DNA from: Porodaedalea pini
Taxonomy: Eukaryota > Basidiomycota > Agaricomycetes > Hymenochaetales > Hymenochaetaceae
Length of the DNA stretch: 64,000 nt
NCBI GenBank assembly: GCA_002794775.1
Contig: NBAY01000083.1
Span: forward strand, 95,488 to 159,487
Reading direction: 5' to 3'
In this document: positions 1 to 11,081 of the stretch, in pieces
How positions within the stretch are numbered: position 1 is the first letter of the stretch
Layout of the letters: the number at the start of each line of letters is the position of its first letter
Notes under the pieces: model-generated
Database searches by the model: none
Told to the model about the DNA's origin: nothing
What the model saw: only the letters and a program-made list of their open reading frames with translations
Program-made: the position numbers and the translations under genes

Positions 1-90
1 ATCTCAAAGGCAATGATGAGAACTGTTGACTTTTCCACACCCATCTTCTGCTGCCACTTGCCACCTCCCATCATAACCAACCTAGCCAAC

Positions 91-967
91 ATGGTGAACC
101 CATACTCCGGACAGCCCAGATATCTAGTTATGACCAATGCACCCATCATCGAGATCACAGACTCTGACTGTGACAAGGAGCTCATCACAGAAACCGTCAC
201 CCTTGGCAAGCAAACCCTGACGAAGGCTGGTCATGACCACGGGATTTTCTGGCGCGAAACGGTTGCAACTTATGTGATGCATGAAGGGAAGTTTTGGTCG
301 AGTCTTAGTGAGTCTTGGTTCTCGAACTAGCCAGGCGACCACACTAAGTCAATACCTTAGAACATGACACGATATTTGGGTTGGCGCGGTTCCCGGAGGG
401 CTACGAGCTATACGTGAGCAAAAGAGGAGACGATAGGCTTGATTTATATCTGTATGGTAAGTCAAACTATTCAAAATAGACAACATTCTGAAGGTATTGA
501 TTTGCATATTAGGCTTTAAACCTGATGGCACTCATTGGAAATTCACATCTCCTGCTGTAAGTACTGTACCTCTGGCTGCTATACGTGTTCTATAATAGTA
601 ACAACATTAGGATTTCGTACTGCATGCTAAATGGCTCGCATTCGGTCGCCCGAAAGGCGCCTGCGGGTGCCAGCACTGTTCTGGAGCCTCACAACTTGAA
701 ATAAAGGCAAGGCTGAAGGCAGCTACAAAGAGAGTGAGGATGCCCAGCATAGCCTCGGCACACTCGAAGGGATCAAAGAAGCGGAAAGTCCCAGTGAATC
801 CCCAGCCCAGAATTGAGAAACGTAGACGACTGGATCGGGTTGAAATCCAAGTAAAGGACTATACCGATCACAAGAGTTCCGTGTCCGAGCTTCACAAAAA
901 GCGTCTGCAGCACGAGAAACTCAACCAAGACATAAAACGTCTGGAAGGAACACTGAAGTCTGATTGA
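91..967 (+). CDS. Clr2-like protein, copy 1 (intact)
   Basis: Four-exon model: 91-307, 361-457 minus one (361-456), 513-556 and 611-967, giving 237 residues with consistent phases. The middle exons encode a GYELY segment, an LYLYGFKPDG segment, FTSPA, and DFVLHAKWLAFGRPKGACGC followed by QHC. This order matches what I remember of the N-terminal domain of fungal cryptic loci regulator 2 (Clr2, transcriptional silencing), including the C-x-C-x-x-C cluster. The C-terminal third is basic (KKRK, KRRR) and ends in a probable coiled coil (SELHKKRLQHEKLNQDIKRL). The start at 91 was chosen because it aligns with copy 2 at 3508-4235 (NMVNPYSGQPR versus NMAGPYSGEPR); an in-frame ATG at 13 is an alternative. 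The splice positions are the same in both copies. The family assignment rests on motif memory and is moderate; a silencing or chromatin role is inferred. Confidence 0.7.
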
Positions 968-1463
968 GCCTAAATCAGTGCTGAAGATGCAGATTGATTG
1001 TGGTACGATTCTTGATTTATGACAGGTTTATCAAAGGAACTGAACTTTGAATAAACATTTAGGAACAACTTCAGAATCTGTAACTCTACCCTGTTAGTAC
1101 TGTGAAGCATAAACAGACTGAATTCTAGTATTGCCAATGACAGACTCCCGTACAAAGGAGGGTTTGGAGCACCTTTATGGTAAGAATAGTAATCAGATTT
1201 CTTTATATGTACTCAATAATCTCTAGGGTCATGTTTGTTGTCCTATCTATTGAGCTCCCTCTGTTTCCAACTATTTAGGAAATTTCTGCATATATTAAAT
1301 CACTATTACTCTTTACCTTTCTCAGACCTGGCATACAGATATTCAAAAGACTTTACAAACTGTCTTATACAAATGTGAAATTTAAGAAGGGGGTATAAAG
1401 GGATACCTAATTCCATGGCTGTGAATTGTCATAAGAGCTAGTGGTACTGCATAGTATAATGTA
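968..1463. other. Intergenic, no gene seen
   Basis: AT-rich spacer between the first Clr2-like gene and the hAT-like element. No long open frame with credible codon use or splice pattern was found on either strand. Confidence 0.5.
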
Positions 1464-1798
1464 TATAGTCGCCATTGTTCAATTTGCTGAACCTCCAAAC
1501 TGGATTTGAACTGAACCACAGTTTGGTTCAAGTGCAGTTCAGTTTGGTGATATCTGAGTGGTGTGATTTGAGGTTTGGGAGAATGAGCAGTTCAGCTGAA
1601 CCACCCTGAACTGGGTTTGAACCTGAACCAAACCAATGAACCAATGAAAAGGAATTATGGCAAATCTGAAGTGAAATTGACCAACATGCTTTGCATATTT
1701 TCATTTCAAACATGCTCCTAAATTCTGATATTGCTAATGCAAAATACAATTCAACAGACTTAAAGGGTCTGAAAGCTTTTACCAAATATCTGAATATA

Positions 1799-2056
1799 TA
1801 CAGCCATTTTCATAAGTCCTGCGACATGTGCATGTCATGTGAAGTGAGCTGCATCAGAGCCAAAATGTCGAAAAATTAAAATGAATGCCTATTTTCTCTG
1901 TGAATTCTGCACAGTACCTGCTCATTACAGCCATTTTCATAAGTCCTGTGACACATGCATGTCACATGAAGTGAGCCGCGTCAGAGCCAAAGTGTCAAAG
2001 AATTAGAATGAATGCCTATTTTCTCTGTGAATTCTGCACAGTACCTGCTCATTAAG
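1799..2056. repeat. Tandem duplication of about 127 bp inside the hAT-like element
   Basis: The block beginning TACAGCCATTTTCATAAGTC at about 1799 and ending GTACCTGCTCAT is repeated with a few differences starting at about 1926. The second unit is also the outer part of the left foldback arm, so the outer arm sequence is present three times: twice forward and once inverted. Confidence 0.75.
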
Positions 2057-2780
2057 TACTCAAAAAAAAGGTACGGTTCTCAGAAGCAGAAATATGTAAA
2101 ATAGGGAGCAATAAATTGACTGTGTAGGTGGGTGGAGATCAAACAAGTGCAGCTGGTCTGTTCTCTCACCCATTTCTACTGAGATTCAAAAATTATGGCT
2201 CCCCTACATCTACCTATAAAATTCTTTCCTGTGTCTGTAAATTAAGTATATGACTATACCAACATCTCCTGCAAGTTTGAAGCCAATCCATTCAGTATTC
2301 ATGGTCCAGCAGCAACATTTGTGTTCCACTTCAAGCTCTTTCCACCCTCCTTTTCTCACAACAGGTCTTGCAGAGTAGAACACAAATGTTGCTGCTGGAC
2401 CATGAATACTGAATGGATTAGCTTCAAACTTGCAGGAGATGTTGGTATAGTAATATACTTAATTTACAGACACAGGAAAGAATTTTATAGGTAGATGTAG
2501 GGGAGCCATAATTTTTGAATCTCAGTGGAAATGTATGAGAAAACAGACTGGCTGCACTTGTTTGATCTCCACCTGCCTACACAGTCAATGTATTGCTCCT
2601 TATTTTACATATTTCTTCTCCTGAGAACCATGCCTTTTTTTTGAGTACTTAATGAACAGGTACTGTGCAGAATTCACAGAGAAAATAGGCATTCATTTTA
2701 ATTTTTCGACATTTTGGCTCTGATGCGGCTCACTTCATGTGACATGTACGTGTTGCAGGACTTATGAAAATGGCTGTAAT
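1924..2780. repeat. Long foldback: 403-bp inverted arms, 51-bp spacer
   Basis: Left arm 1924-2326, right arm 2378-2780. Both begin or end with ATTACAGCCATTTTCATAAG read inward, and both run to GTGTTC at the inner edge. The arms keep the same length with only scattered substitutions. Transcription across it would give a hairpin of about 400 bp. It lies wholly within the hAT-like element. Confidence 0.85.
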
Positions 2781-2994
2781 AGACCTACAGAAAACTTTGT
2801 TCTTACTTTTATGACTATCTACTAGTTCATATGAGTGTCTACAGGCACTGTAGTGGTATCCTCCACATTATGAAAAGATTTTTGAAAATTTCCAAGTTTT
2901 ATTAGCATTTTTTTCAGGTAAGAGGTTTGAGTCCGGTTCGAGGTTCAGGAAAAGTCAGCCCGAACTGCACTCAAACCGATCAATGGCAACTATA

Positions 2995-3507
2995 ATGATG
3001 TAGACACATGAAGTTCATTCAAGGATCTACAATCAGTACGTTCAAACAAGCTCCGTGATGTGAAGATAACAACTTATCTATCCACTGCAATAAATAAAAA
3101 ATGCATACTACAGCCAAAAGGGTGTGCAGTCTTATCGATTATTCCGTGCGTATCAGAGTGTAGCAGCAGCGTACGGATCGACAGGGAGTCAGAGCTATAA
3201 CTAGTAGTCAGTTCCCACACTTTGCAGACTTCACGTATCGCGGTACGCGAGCGCGTCCCTCACGCGTACATCCCTTATTACGACTGCGCGTTAGCCTGCT
3301 GTCCAGACTCTAATGTCTCGTCATAACGCGCGATCCAATGTTGATGTTGTCGACAAGGATGCACGATCAAGATAGCAACAGAGCTTCGCGTTAGTAAGAA
3401 TCATCACATGCTGCGACTGACTTGCCGCATGTAGGAATGAGCCTGTCGCTCGCTACACGCATCTCCTGCTACCATTCACTATCTGAGTATCTTTGATAAC
3501 ACTGAAC
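2995..3507. other. Intergenic, promoter side of the second Clr2-like gene
   Basis: Moderately GC-rich spacer with several CGCG-containing stretches near 3240-3330. No gene was found. It presumably contains the promoter of the gene at 3508. Confidence 0.4.
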
Positions 3508-4235
3508 ATGTCAAATCCAACCAACATGGCGGGTCCATACTCTGGCGAGCCCCGAGGCCTGAGCATGAGCAATGCGCCCATCGTCGTGATCACCGACTCA
3601 GACTGTCAGGAGTCGCTCGTCCAGGAAACTATCGATTGCGGCACGCAGATATTGGTGAAGGCCGATGAGGAACACAGGCGATACTGGCGGGAAGTTATTG
3701 CAACATGTCTGATGTATGATGCGATGTTCTGGTCACAACTCAGTGAGTCCTGTGGGTTCCAAACGTCTTGAAGAGTATCTCATCAAGTGATCATTATAGA
3801 GTCTAATTTAACGTTCAGTCTGGCCCGGTTTCCAAAGGGTTACGAGCTATACGATAGTGTCAGGGTGGATTCTAGTAGGCATGACTATTATTTGTACGGT
3901 GAGTCACCTGGTCTTTAACCTGCTACTGTTGCTATGGACTGACTTGTGCCATAGGCTTCAAACTCGATGGCAGCCAGAACAGGTTCACGTCTCCGGCGGT
4001 GAGTAGGCAATAAACTCTAGTGAGTCTGAAAACTTCATGCCAGTAATATAAGGACTTCGTACTGCATGCAAAATGGCTCGCATACGGTCGCCCGTCAGGG
4101 GCCTGCGAATGTCAGCACTGCTCGAACGCGTCGCAAACCGAGATTAGGAAGAGGTTGAGGCCGTGGAAGAGACTTGTGAGTAAGCCCAGAAGCTCGGGGA
4201 CGCCAGAACAAAGAGAGGTGGCAAGACGAAGATGA
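3508..4235 (+). CDS. Clr2-like protein, copy 2 (C-terminus truncated)
   Basis: Exons 3508-3742, 3800-3898, 3955-3998 and 4053-4235 give 186 residues, with intron positions and phases matching the copy at 91-967. The core is well preserved: LARFPKGYELY, DYYLYGFKLDGS, FTSPA, DFVLHAKWLAYGRPSGACEC then QHC. The frame ends at TGA 4233-4235, where copy 1 continues into a basic and coiled-coil tail. Sequence homologous to that tail still exists downstream but in another frame: a KIDRKIARLQTQL-like segment is readable at about 4300-4370. So either copy 2 has lost its tail by a nonsense change plus a later indel, or an unrecognised intron is used. The N-terminal Clr2-like domain appears complete. Function is inferred as for copy 1. 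Confidence 0.6.
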
Positions 4236-4861
4236 GTCAATCGGACTGCGACCCAAATGCAGGATTATACTGACAGTAAAGCTTGGTATCTGTACGCTTC
4301 GAAGGCTGTTAGCGCAGCGTGGAAAGATCGACCGCAAGATCGCTCGGTTGCAGACTCAACTGGGGTCTGGCTGGAGTGACACCGAAAGTCAAACGTCGGA
4401 ATAACGGATGCGTTTGTTTCTCCGATGAGTTTATCGAATAACATTGAACTTCAAGGAGGCACAGAGCGGTCCTCGGAATATGTATGTCCATTCTAGTACC
4501 AATGCAGAATGTCACTTAACCTAACAACCAACAACCTCGCTAGACAATCTGGTTGGGAATTTTGATACGAAATTCAGATGTTTTCTCTTCGAGTTATGCT
4601 TTTCCTGCTTTCGACGTTCTGATAAATCTGTACTATTACATATATGCGCTTTGCTGTCTCATGTTAAGATCTTGATTCTGGATCACGCAGAGGTTTTCGA
4701 AAGTTTGGTCTTGGTTATACTGAGATTGAGTTTTCTGTCGAGCATGAGAGCAAAATAAAAAATAAAAAATAGTTACTATACACGAAAGCCCGAATACACG
4801 TAGTAAAACTACAGACAGCCACGTAGTCCCAATATTCTCGTCATGATAATGAAAGGCCCTC
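4236..4861. other. Spacer with decayed tail of the Clr2-like copy
   Basis: The first 140 bp carry the out-of-frame remnant of the coiled-coil tail described for the gene at 3508. The rest is AT-rich (for example AATAAAAAATAAAAAAT near 4755), with no further gene seen. Confidence 0.45.
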
Positions 4862-6407
4862 CTATGCATCCCGCCACAGCAGATTCTCTGGATCATGAAC
4901 AGCCGTCAAGCGCCTGCGTGCACTTGACATCCTCCCGTCCATCCCTATCTCGTGCTTCCATTGGATACCACCGTGATAAGCTCCAGACACATCCCTATCG
5001 GTGTCGTTAACGGGAAGACACAGCCATTCGAACGCCGGAGAGAAATGAAGACATGCGAGTGTACGGAGCGCGGGGAGCTCAGGAGAGCTCTCAAGAGCAC
5101 AGACTGCTCTTCGGGAGGGAGTCGACCAGAGGCATATCGTGTGTAGGTGCTTGAAGTAGGGGAGTGGGGATACAGGGGGTATCTGCAACATTTAAGTTGA
5201 AATGAGATCAGCACGAGTTTTCAGCCCGAGAAGAAATGCGCACTGAGACAGTTGACTTTGACTCCTTATCGTCATTCGCAGGATCGAGGACGCTCGCTGG
5301 CAGGAAGCCTAGCGCTCTAAGCTCAGAAAGCTCTTGCGCAATGCAGAGAAGGACATCAGATAATGCGGGCTGTGGAAGGTCCAGAGTCATCCGCAGCGAC
5401 AGCACCGGACCTCTGCTGAGACCGAAGTCGCGAAGTGCGTGACATAGGTACGCGGATCGTTCGGGGGCGGTCAGGTCTAGCCGTGGACCCGCAAGCTGGA
5501 CCAGCCGCGCCGGTCGGGCTTGCTCTGAACTTGCGAACGTTGAGCTCGACTCGGATGCAGATAGAACGTGCTCAGACGTGGAAGTAAGGTGGCGATAGAT
5601 GTAGTCCGATGAGACGGCGGCCGTGAAAGAGGCTCCGGGGACCCAAAGGTGTGTTATCGTTCGCCCGGGAGCAAGAGCACGCGCCAACGCGAGAGATTCG
5701 GAGTGTATGGACTTTATGTCAGGTAACGCAGTGGAAGGCAAGTATTGTTGGATGACGGAAATGAGAAGTACGTCCGGGTCGGGGACAAACGGGCTGCGAG
5801 GCTGCACATCCGAGTCTACGGAAGGATGCGGTGCGTGTGCGTGGTGTCTGGAGCTCGGGTCGGAAGATGGTGAGGGGAGGGAAACAAGAGACCCTGTCCA
5901 AGATAACTCCTCGAGAATGCCTTGCTTTCGAAGCATGCTCAAGAGCTCTGCATCTAAGACGAACGCGCAACGCAGGACTTTGAGTCGGTTTGCATGGAGT
6001 TTGGAAAGAATCCAAGATAAGGATGCATCTCGTCCGTCTTCAATAGTGAGGCTCTCGAGACACGATAATTGACTTAAGACCTCGCACATGTCTGACCAAT
6101 ACTCTCTGCTTTCTGCTTTTTGCGCCTCTGGAGACAACTCGAGTCGCAGATCTCGTACCAGCGGTGCAAATCGGGGACATTCCTTCATCAGCTTCATGAA
6201 TCTTCTTCCACATTCCTTCGACTCCAGGACAACTGTCCGATGTAGGGTAGCTTCGGAGGGTCTCTGAAGGACGCGCGCGGTGGCAGCAAGCGTGTGCAGA
6301 TCACGTCGGGACGAAACATGAGTACAGATCGGATAGTAGAGCTCAGCAGGGAGCTGAGCTGCGGAATTTCCTGTGGCTGAATACTCCATGCTTGACGAGT
6401 GGGACAT
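4862..6407 (-). CDS. F-box/LRR-type protein
   Basis: The first exon spans 6407 down to 5244. It starts at the second methionine of the open frame (MSHSSSMEYS); an upstream ATG at 6470 is possible. Near the N-terminus is LPAELYYPICTHVSSRRDLH followed by TLAATARVLQRPSEATLHRT, the usual F-box-like opening of basidiomycete F-box/LRR proteins. After it come Leu-rich stretches such as LVRDLRLELS, LSCLESLTIEDG and NRLKVLRCAF. A second exon, 5182 to 4862, is proposed: donor GTGCGC, intron 61 bp, acceptor TTGCAG, phase 0. It adds an LRR-like tail (YFKHLHTICLWS, ALRTLACLHF), for 494 residues in total. Without splicing the frame stops at 5208. The expected role is substrate recognition in an SCF ubiquitin ligase; the substrate is unknown. 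Confidence is high for a gene here and moderate for the second exon. Confidence 0.7.
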
Positions 6408-7103
6408 AGTGGTTAAGAAGAAGAGTGGGATAGGTAATCGCGTGGAACATGAAGAACTTCCAGCTGGCACATCGTCATGCTTTAGATTAGATTAGATTGA
6501 CCTGTCTTATCTAGTCGCTTGCTTACATAACAGAAAATTTCACATCCTGCTTTTGCAGTCCGCTTCAAAGTACTCAAACGGCGTTAAAGTGAACAGTTGC
6601 AACTCGAATTCTTAAAGAATCGAATGCCATCGGGCGTCAAACCTATCGAACAGTTGATCCTTGACGACAGATGTCGAGATGCGTTATAGTCGTTCATGAT
6701 AGTGCTGAGCTCGAGAGGGAGATGCCGGTAAGATGAATAAAAACCGCATCTGCTTCACTTCGGTGACCACCTTACTAGCACTCTTCACAGCTTTTCGATG
6801 CGCATGCTGACGGCATCGTCTTCCTGCTCGCCTTCATGACTACCAGGTGATACGGTTCCCTTCTTGGATGCCTTCTTGTTCATGCCCACCATCTACACCT
6901 GAATCGACATTGTGCTCGGAGCCTTGATTTGGATCTCGCCTGCCGCCTCGCCTTTTTCTTTCTGGCATCCGTCACTGCGCTCTCTGTTATGAATTCCAAC
7001 TATGATACTCTGAAGCCCCAGACTGGGATAGATGATGACTCCCGTTCCCATCTTCGAAGGCTAAGCCACGAGTTCCTTCAGCCGCAGTACACAGCGAACA
7101 TAG
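6408..7103. other. Divergent spacer before the decayed MFS gene
   Basis: Contains promoter DNA for the minus-strand F-box gene and, from 6989, an ATG with an open frame (MNSNYDTLKPQTG...). This may be the old first exon of the MFS copy, but it is not in frame with the membrane domain downstream. Confidence 0.4.
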
Positions 7104-9277
7104 TCCACGGCCGACCAGTCAGCACCGATTTTGAGCTTCGAGTATCTGCTGCCAGCCTCTGCAGCCAGCGAGGACCGGGGCGAAGGAGATGCAAGAAATC
7201 GAGACTCGTTCACATCCCTTCTTCCGTCTGAAGGAACCCTAGACCCAGAGGCTCAGAAGCCAAAGCGTGGACTACAGTTCTGGATGTGCATCGTGTCCAT
7301 CATGCTTTCATCGTTCATCATGTCTCTTGATCTGGTGTGTCCATCGCTAATTCTAAAATCGGCAAAGCAGTTGATATTTTGTGATGAAAATCAGGCGGGA
7401 ATAGCTACTGCACTGCCAACTATCATCAGTGACCTCGGAGGTGGACAATTCGAATGGGTGGGATCAGCATACGCTCTTTCGGCGACTGCACTACTTCCGT
7501 TGAGCGGCGCAATAGCACAGGTTAGTACCTGAAATGTTTTTATTCACGCTCTTCTGTAACTTATACTCAGGTTTTCGGAAGAAGACCAAGTATATTTCTC
7601 CAGCCACTGTTCTTCGCAGTTGGCAGTACGATGTGCGGATCAGCTAGGAGTGTAAATTTCCTCATTGCCGGTCGAAGTGCGCCATTCTCACTTCCTGTTT
7701 TGTCTGTGATCTGATCTATCACATGGCAGCTGTACAGGGTATTGGAGGCGGCAGCATCGCGGCTACATCTCAAATAGTTATCTCCGACCTCGTACCGCTC
7801 CATGAACGGGGACATTCAACGCCCTTTTAGCACTGCATGTTCTCATTTTATCACTTGCTAGGAGAAGATTAACACGTTTATCCTTGCAGAGGCTACGCGT
7901 TGTCGACCGGAACTGCTGCTCTCGTCGCTGGTTCACTGGCTGAAAGTGGGCAGTGGAGATGGTTCTTCTGTAGGTCCCTTATTTGCTTTGTGATAAGCCC
8001 AGCTTAAGCTACTTTTGAGAAAGATTTGAACCTTCCAATCTGTGCCGTATCGGCGGCTCTTACCGCAGTCTTCTTCAACTTTAGCGCCCCTCGAGGATCA
8101 TTTCGAGACAAGCTCTTGAATCTGGACTGGATGTGGGTAATACAGATGGCTCTAACTCATACGGCTAATGATTTTTATTCTCGGATAAAGAGGCAATGGG
8201 ATTGCGGTTCTGAGTACGACCGGCGTGATATTTGCGCTTACAATCGGTGGGATAGGGCATCCTTGGGGGTCAGCTCAGGTGCTCGTCCCGCTTATCCTCG
8301 GTTCCATCGGTCTTGTGGCGTTTGTTGTATACGATTCTCAAGTTCCGCAATTTCCACTGGTATGCGTTGCGTATGCCTGGTTTAGCCGATAGTTTTCTTA
8401 CGTTCCAATTCAGGTTCCATTGAAAGTAATGGCGTCAACAGAGGCTATCAGCGGCTACTTGCAGGGATTTTTCACAAATTTTTATATGATGGGCTTGTTC
8501 TGTAAGTTGACACGACGCAATATAAATATCCATTTGCATGGCTGATGCTCAAGATATTCAGATTAACTTCCGGTATACTTCCAGGCTTGCAAAGATGCTT
8601 CGCCGATCCGGTCCGGTGTGCTAGTGCTCGCGACGACGCTTACCACAATGCCCATCGGCGTGATCTCGGGCATCAGTGTTGCCAAAAGCGGGAGATATCG
8701 ACCGCAGCTGTGGCTGGCCTGGGCGAGCTTAATACTCAGAGCCGGACTCTTCAGCACATTGCACGCAGATAGCGCGCTCGGCGCAGCGATTGGCTTTCAG
8801 ATCTTCACGTCCATCGGGATCGGCATCTTGCTTACCTGTAGCTTCTTCCCCATTCTTGCTCCAATACCTCTGTCGCTGAACCCTAGTGCGCTTGCGTTCT
8901 ACATGTTCACGCATTTCTTCGCCCAGAGCTGGGGTATATCTGTTGGTGGCGCCGTACTCCAGAATGCACTAATGTCTGGGATGCCCGCGAACGCAGCTGC
9001 CCAACTTCCGCCAGGTATCTCCGCGGCGTCTGTCGCCTTCACGCTCGTCCCATCAATCCCTACACTGCCGGAACCGCTGAAATCGGAGGTTCGAAATGCA
9101 TTTGCGGAGAGCCTGCGCATGTTCTGGCAGGTACTCATCGGCGTCGCTACGTGCGGGTTTCTGTCTAGTCTATTGGTGCGTGGTCTTGATCTACGGAAGG
9201 AGTCAGATGAATATTGGAATAGGCTGGAAGAAAAGCTGAGAAGGAATATTGGTGGTATCGAGGGGCAGTCAAGATGA
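7104..9277 (+). pseudogene. Decayed MFS drug:H+ antiporter (DHA2 type), paralogue of the gene at 36659
   Basis: Aligning exon by exon with the intact gene at 36659-38902 shows the same protein: RGLQFWMCIVSIMLSSFIMS, EFEWVGSAYALSATA-like, then FGRR, GQWRWFF, YLQGFFTNFY, GVISGISVAKSGRYRPQLWL. Exon pieces: to 7334, 7395-7520, 7571-7676, 7730-7835, then from about 7895 on, ending at 9277. Lesions: no in-frame ATG (TAG at 7101-7103 closes the frame). One base is missing at 7810-7811 in the ERGTFN segment. The donor after that exon reads GC instead of GT. An in-frame TAA at 8564-8566 stands where the intact copy has TAT. It also lacks the last intron of its paralogue: HFFAQ and WGISVGG are contiguous. 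Probably non-functional; a sequencing error could explain one lesion but not all four. Confidence 0.8.
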
Positions 9278-10148
9278 AGTCGAGTTCGGTTCGGTTTGGT
9301 AGACAGGAGGACTTGAGTTTACTACTATTTTTGTTTCGTCGTTTTTTTTTTCGTTTGCGTTGGTCAACTGATGTCCTGTGTCGCCGGGAGATAGCATCTG
9401 AACAGCTAAACCAAGAGCATGTTGACAAGAATGTCTGGCTTGGTTGTACAAGACGTTTGCGGTACTCGACATTTATAGACTGGGATGGTTATTGTCGCAT
9501 CGGCGTTGTGCGGGTTCAAGACGCTCCTCAGGCTCGGATAAGTCCGACTGTCCCGCCATCAAACGAAACGGACATTATATTTCCATTGAGTTCCTGGGTG
9601 ATCTCATATTCTTTCATCACATCTCAGCTGCTTTCTTGCATCAGTTTCAGACTTGCTTCAGGCCATGCGAATGATCGGAAGGCCAGCGATTGTGCGTTTT
9701 CCATTCTTCATACTGATATGACGAAGATCCTTAGAATTGCGTCCTCTCCTAAGGCTGCGCAGCAACAGAAAGCATCCAGCCTCAGCGTGCATGCTAAGTT
9801 GCTAAGTTGAATGAAACACGCAGGCCACGCAGATGACGCGGACTTGGTCTGAAAGCGGGGTCAGCTTGTGAGTTTAGTTCTTTCGTGTCTTCATAATCAT
9901 TAAAGATGAATCATCGGACATGGTGAGAGGCCGAACACAAAGAAGCCATGCTGTACCTTAAATCAAGTTTCAAACCAAGCTTAGCAGACGTTATCTTCTT
10001 TCATGATGCGCTCATTTCCATCTGATAGGAGAATGTCAAATTCCCCGACACTTAAAAATACAAACTTAACAATAGTACGCTCGAACTAGGAGGACTCTGC
10101 TGCTTCTTTGCATCGATCATCAGAAATTGGGCGAGCATCGACCGCTTT
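9278..10148. other. Spacer, no gene accepted
   Basis: An open frame at 9274-9810 has no recognisable domain and begins inside the end of the MFS relic. It is poly-T/pyrimidine biased at 9325-9360 and was not accepted as a gene. Confidence 0.4.
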
Positions 10149-11081
10149 ATGGCACTCCTCATTCGGTCTAACGTCGAGCCTATCGATCCTGCACTCGTGC
10201 CAACCCGTGTCTCAGCGATAGATGCCGCTCAATACTTTCAAACAGCAATCGCTACGAACTGCTATACGATACCAGTGAGCTTATTCGGGTGTATGTCCAG
10301 CTATGCTCCGAGGATGACTTATCGAATGTCAGTCACTACAATGGAGAAAGTGGTAAGGCAGCTTGTTCTGTGTTCCCGACATGCAAACAAACGAGCTCCT
10401 CTCTCGTTTATTATGTCAAATACTTCTGTGTGTACCTCTAGAGGGTATATGGACTCGATAGTTTGACTCTTAACTATGGTTACTTGAAGGAGGCTCCTCG
10501 GTCATCTTTATCGTTCGTATACCTCACCGTCAGTCTGAGCATATCAGTAAAAATATCACTAATAACTGTCTTTCTAGATTCGATACATCGGAATACTGGG
10601 TGCTGTCTCGAACCTGGTCTGTGAGCAAAATCATTTTACAAACAAAAATCTGAACTTTAATCATTTGATTTTGTCTGTTTGTCTTTCAAGGGGACATGTA
10701 CTATGTATATTTCACATCATAAACAGTCCATAGCGAAATTATGAGTGGATGCTAACTTCTGTCATACACAGATGTCGTTTCGTAGCCTGGACAGCCAATG
10801 TGCCTTGTGAGCTCTTCAGAATCTCAATGATGGCGAATCAGATATTGCTCACGACAAACACAGACTGGTTTGCTGTGATAACGATAGGTTGCAAGTGATT
10901 CATTACAGCGCTGATTCTCAATTGGTAGACATTCTGGTAATCAGAGTCCTGGAACTTTACTCTGAAGATCACGTTCGTTAGAGCGTTACTTGTTATTCAA
11001 CAAACAGTAAATGTCAAGATTCTGCTCGCTTTGGAGGTAGTATCTAAAATGGTAGCTCTGACTTACGTGAATATGATCGAG
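10149..11081 (+). pseudogene. DUF6533-type membrane protein relic (3'-truncated)
   Basis: Starts with an IDPALVPTRVSAIDAAQYFQ-like N-terminus shared with the fragments at 11851 and 28095. Further exon pieces are recognisable: TTMEK (after acceptor ATGTCAG), RYIGILGAVSNLV, CRFVAWTANVPCELF, NQILLTTNTDWFAVI, RVLELYSED and VKILLALEVVSKMVALTYVN. These follow the order of DUF6533 fungal proteins: a YDxxxT-D/E-E-V-x-x-W segment, then NRY, then C-x-W, then R-x-x-ALY. One base is missing near 10250, where TMLVYDT of the other copies reads TNCYTIP. The homology stops after about 11081, so the last third is gone. The family is known only as multi-pass membrane proteins of unknown role in basidiomycetes. 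Confidence 0.6.

Larger units (their letters stand above)
1464..2994. mobile_element. hAT-like non-autonomous element (long member)
   Basis: The ends are TATAGTCGCCATTG and, inverted, TATAGTTGCCATTG. They are flanked by the 8-bp near-duplications ATAATGTA (1456-1463) and ATGATGTA (2995-3002). Two other elements in this window (49300-49987 and 58516-61064) share the same ends and also have 8-bp flanking duplications. An 8-bp duplication is the signature of hAT transposition. Below the tips are sub-terminal runs of GGTTCAG/CTGAACC. The interior holds a long foldback (1924-2780) and no transposase frame, so it would depend on a transposase supplied elsewhere. At 1,531 bp it is more than twice as long as the uninterrupted 688-bp member. 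The superfamily call is inferred from the duplication length and the TIR only. Confidence 0.75.

Noticed and set aside
5623..6072. Plus-strand open frame opposite the F-box gene
   Set aside because: Antisense shadow of a well-supported minus-strand coding region.
9274..9810. 178-residue open frame downstream of the MFS relic
   Set aside because: No domain, starts inside old coding sequence of another frame, pyrimidine-rich composition, no splice or family support.
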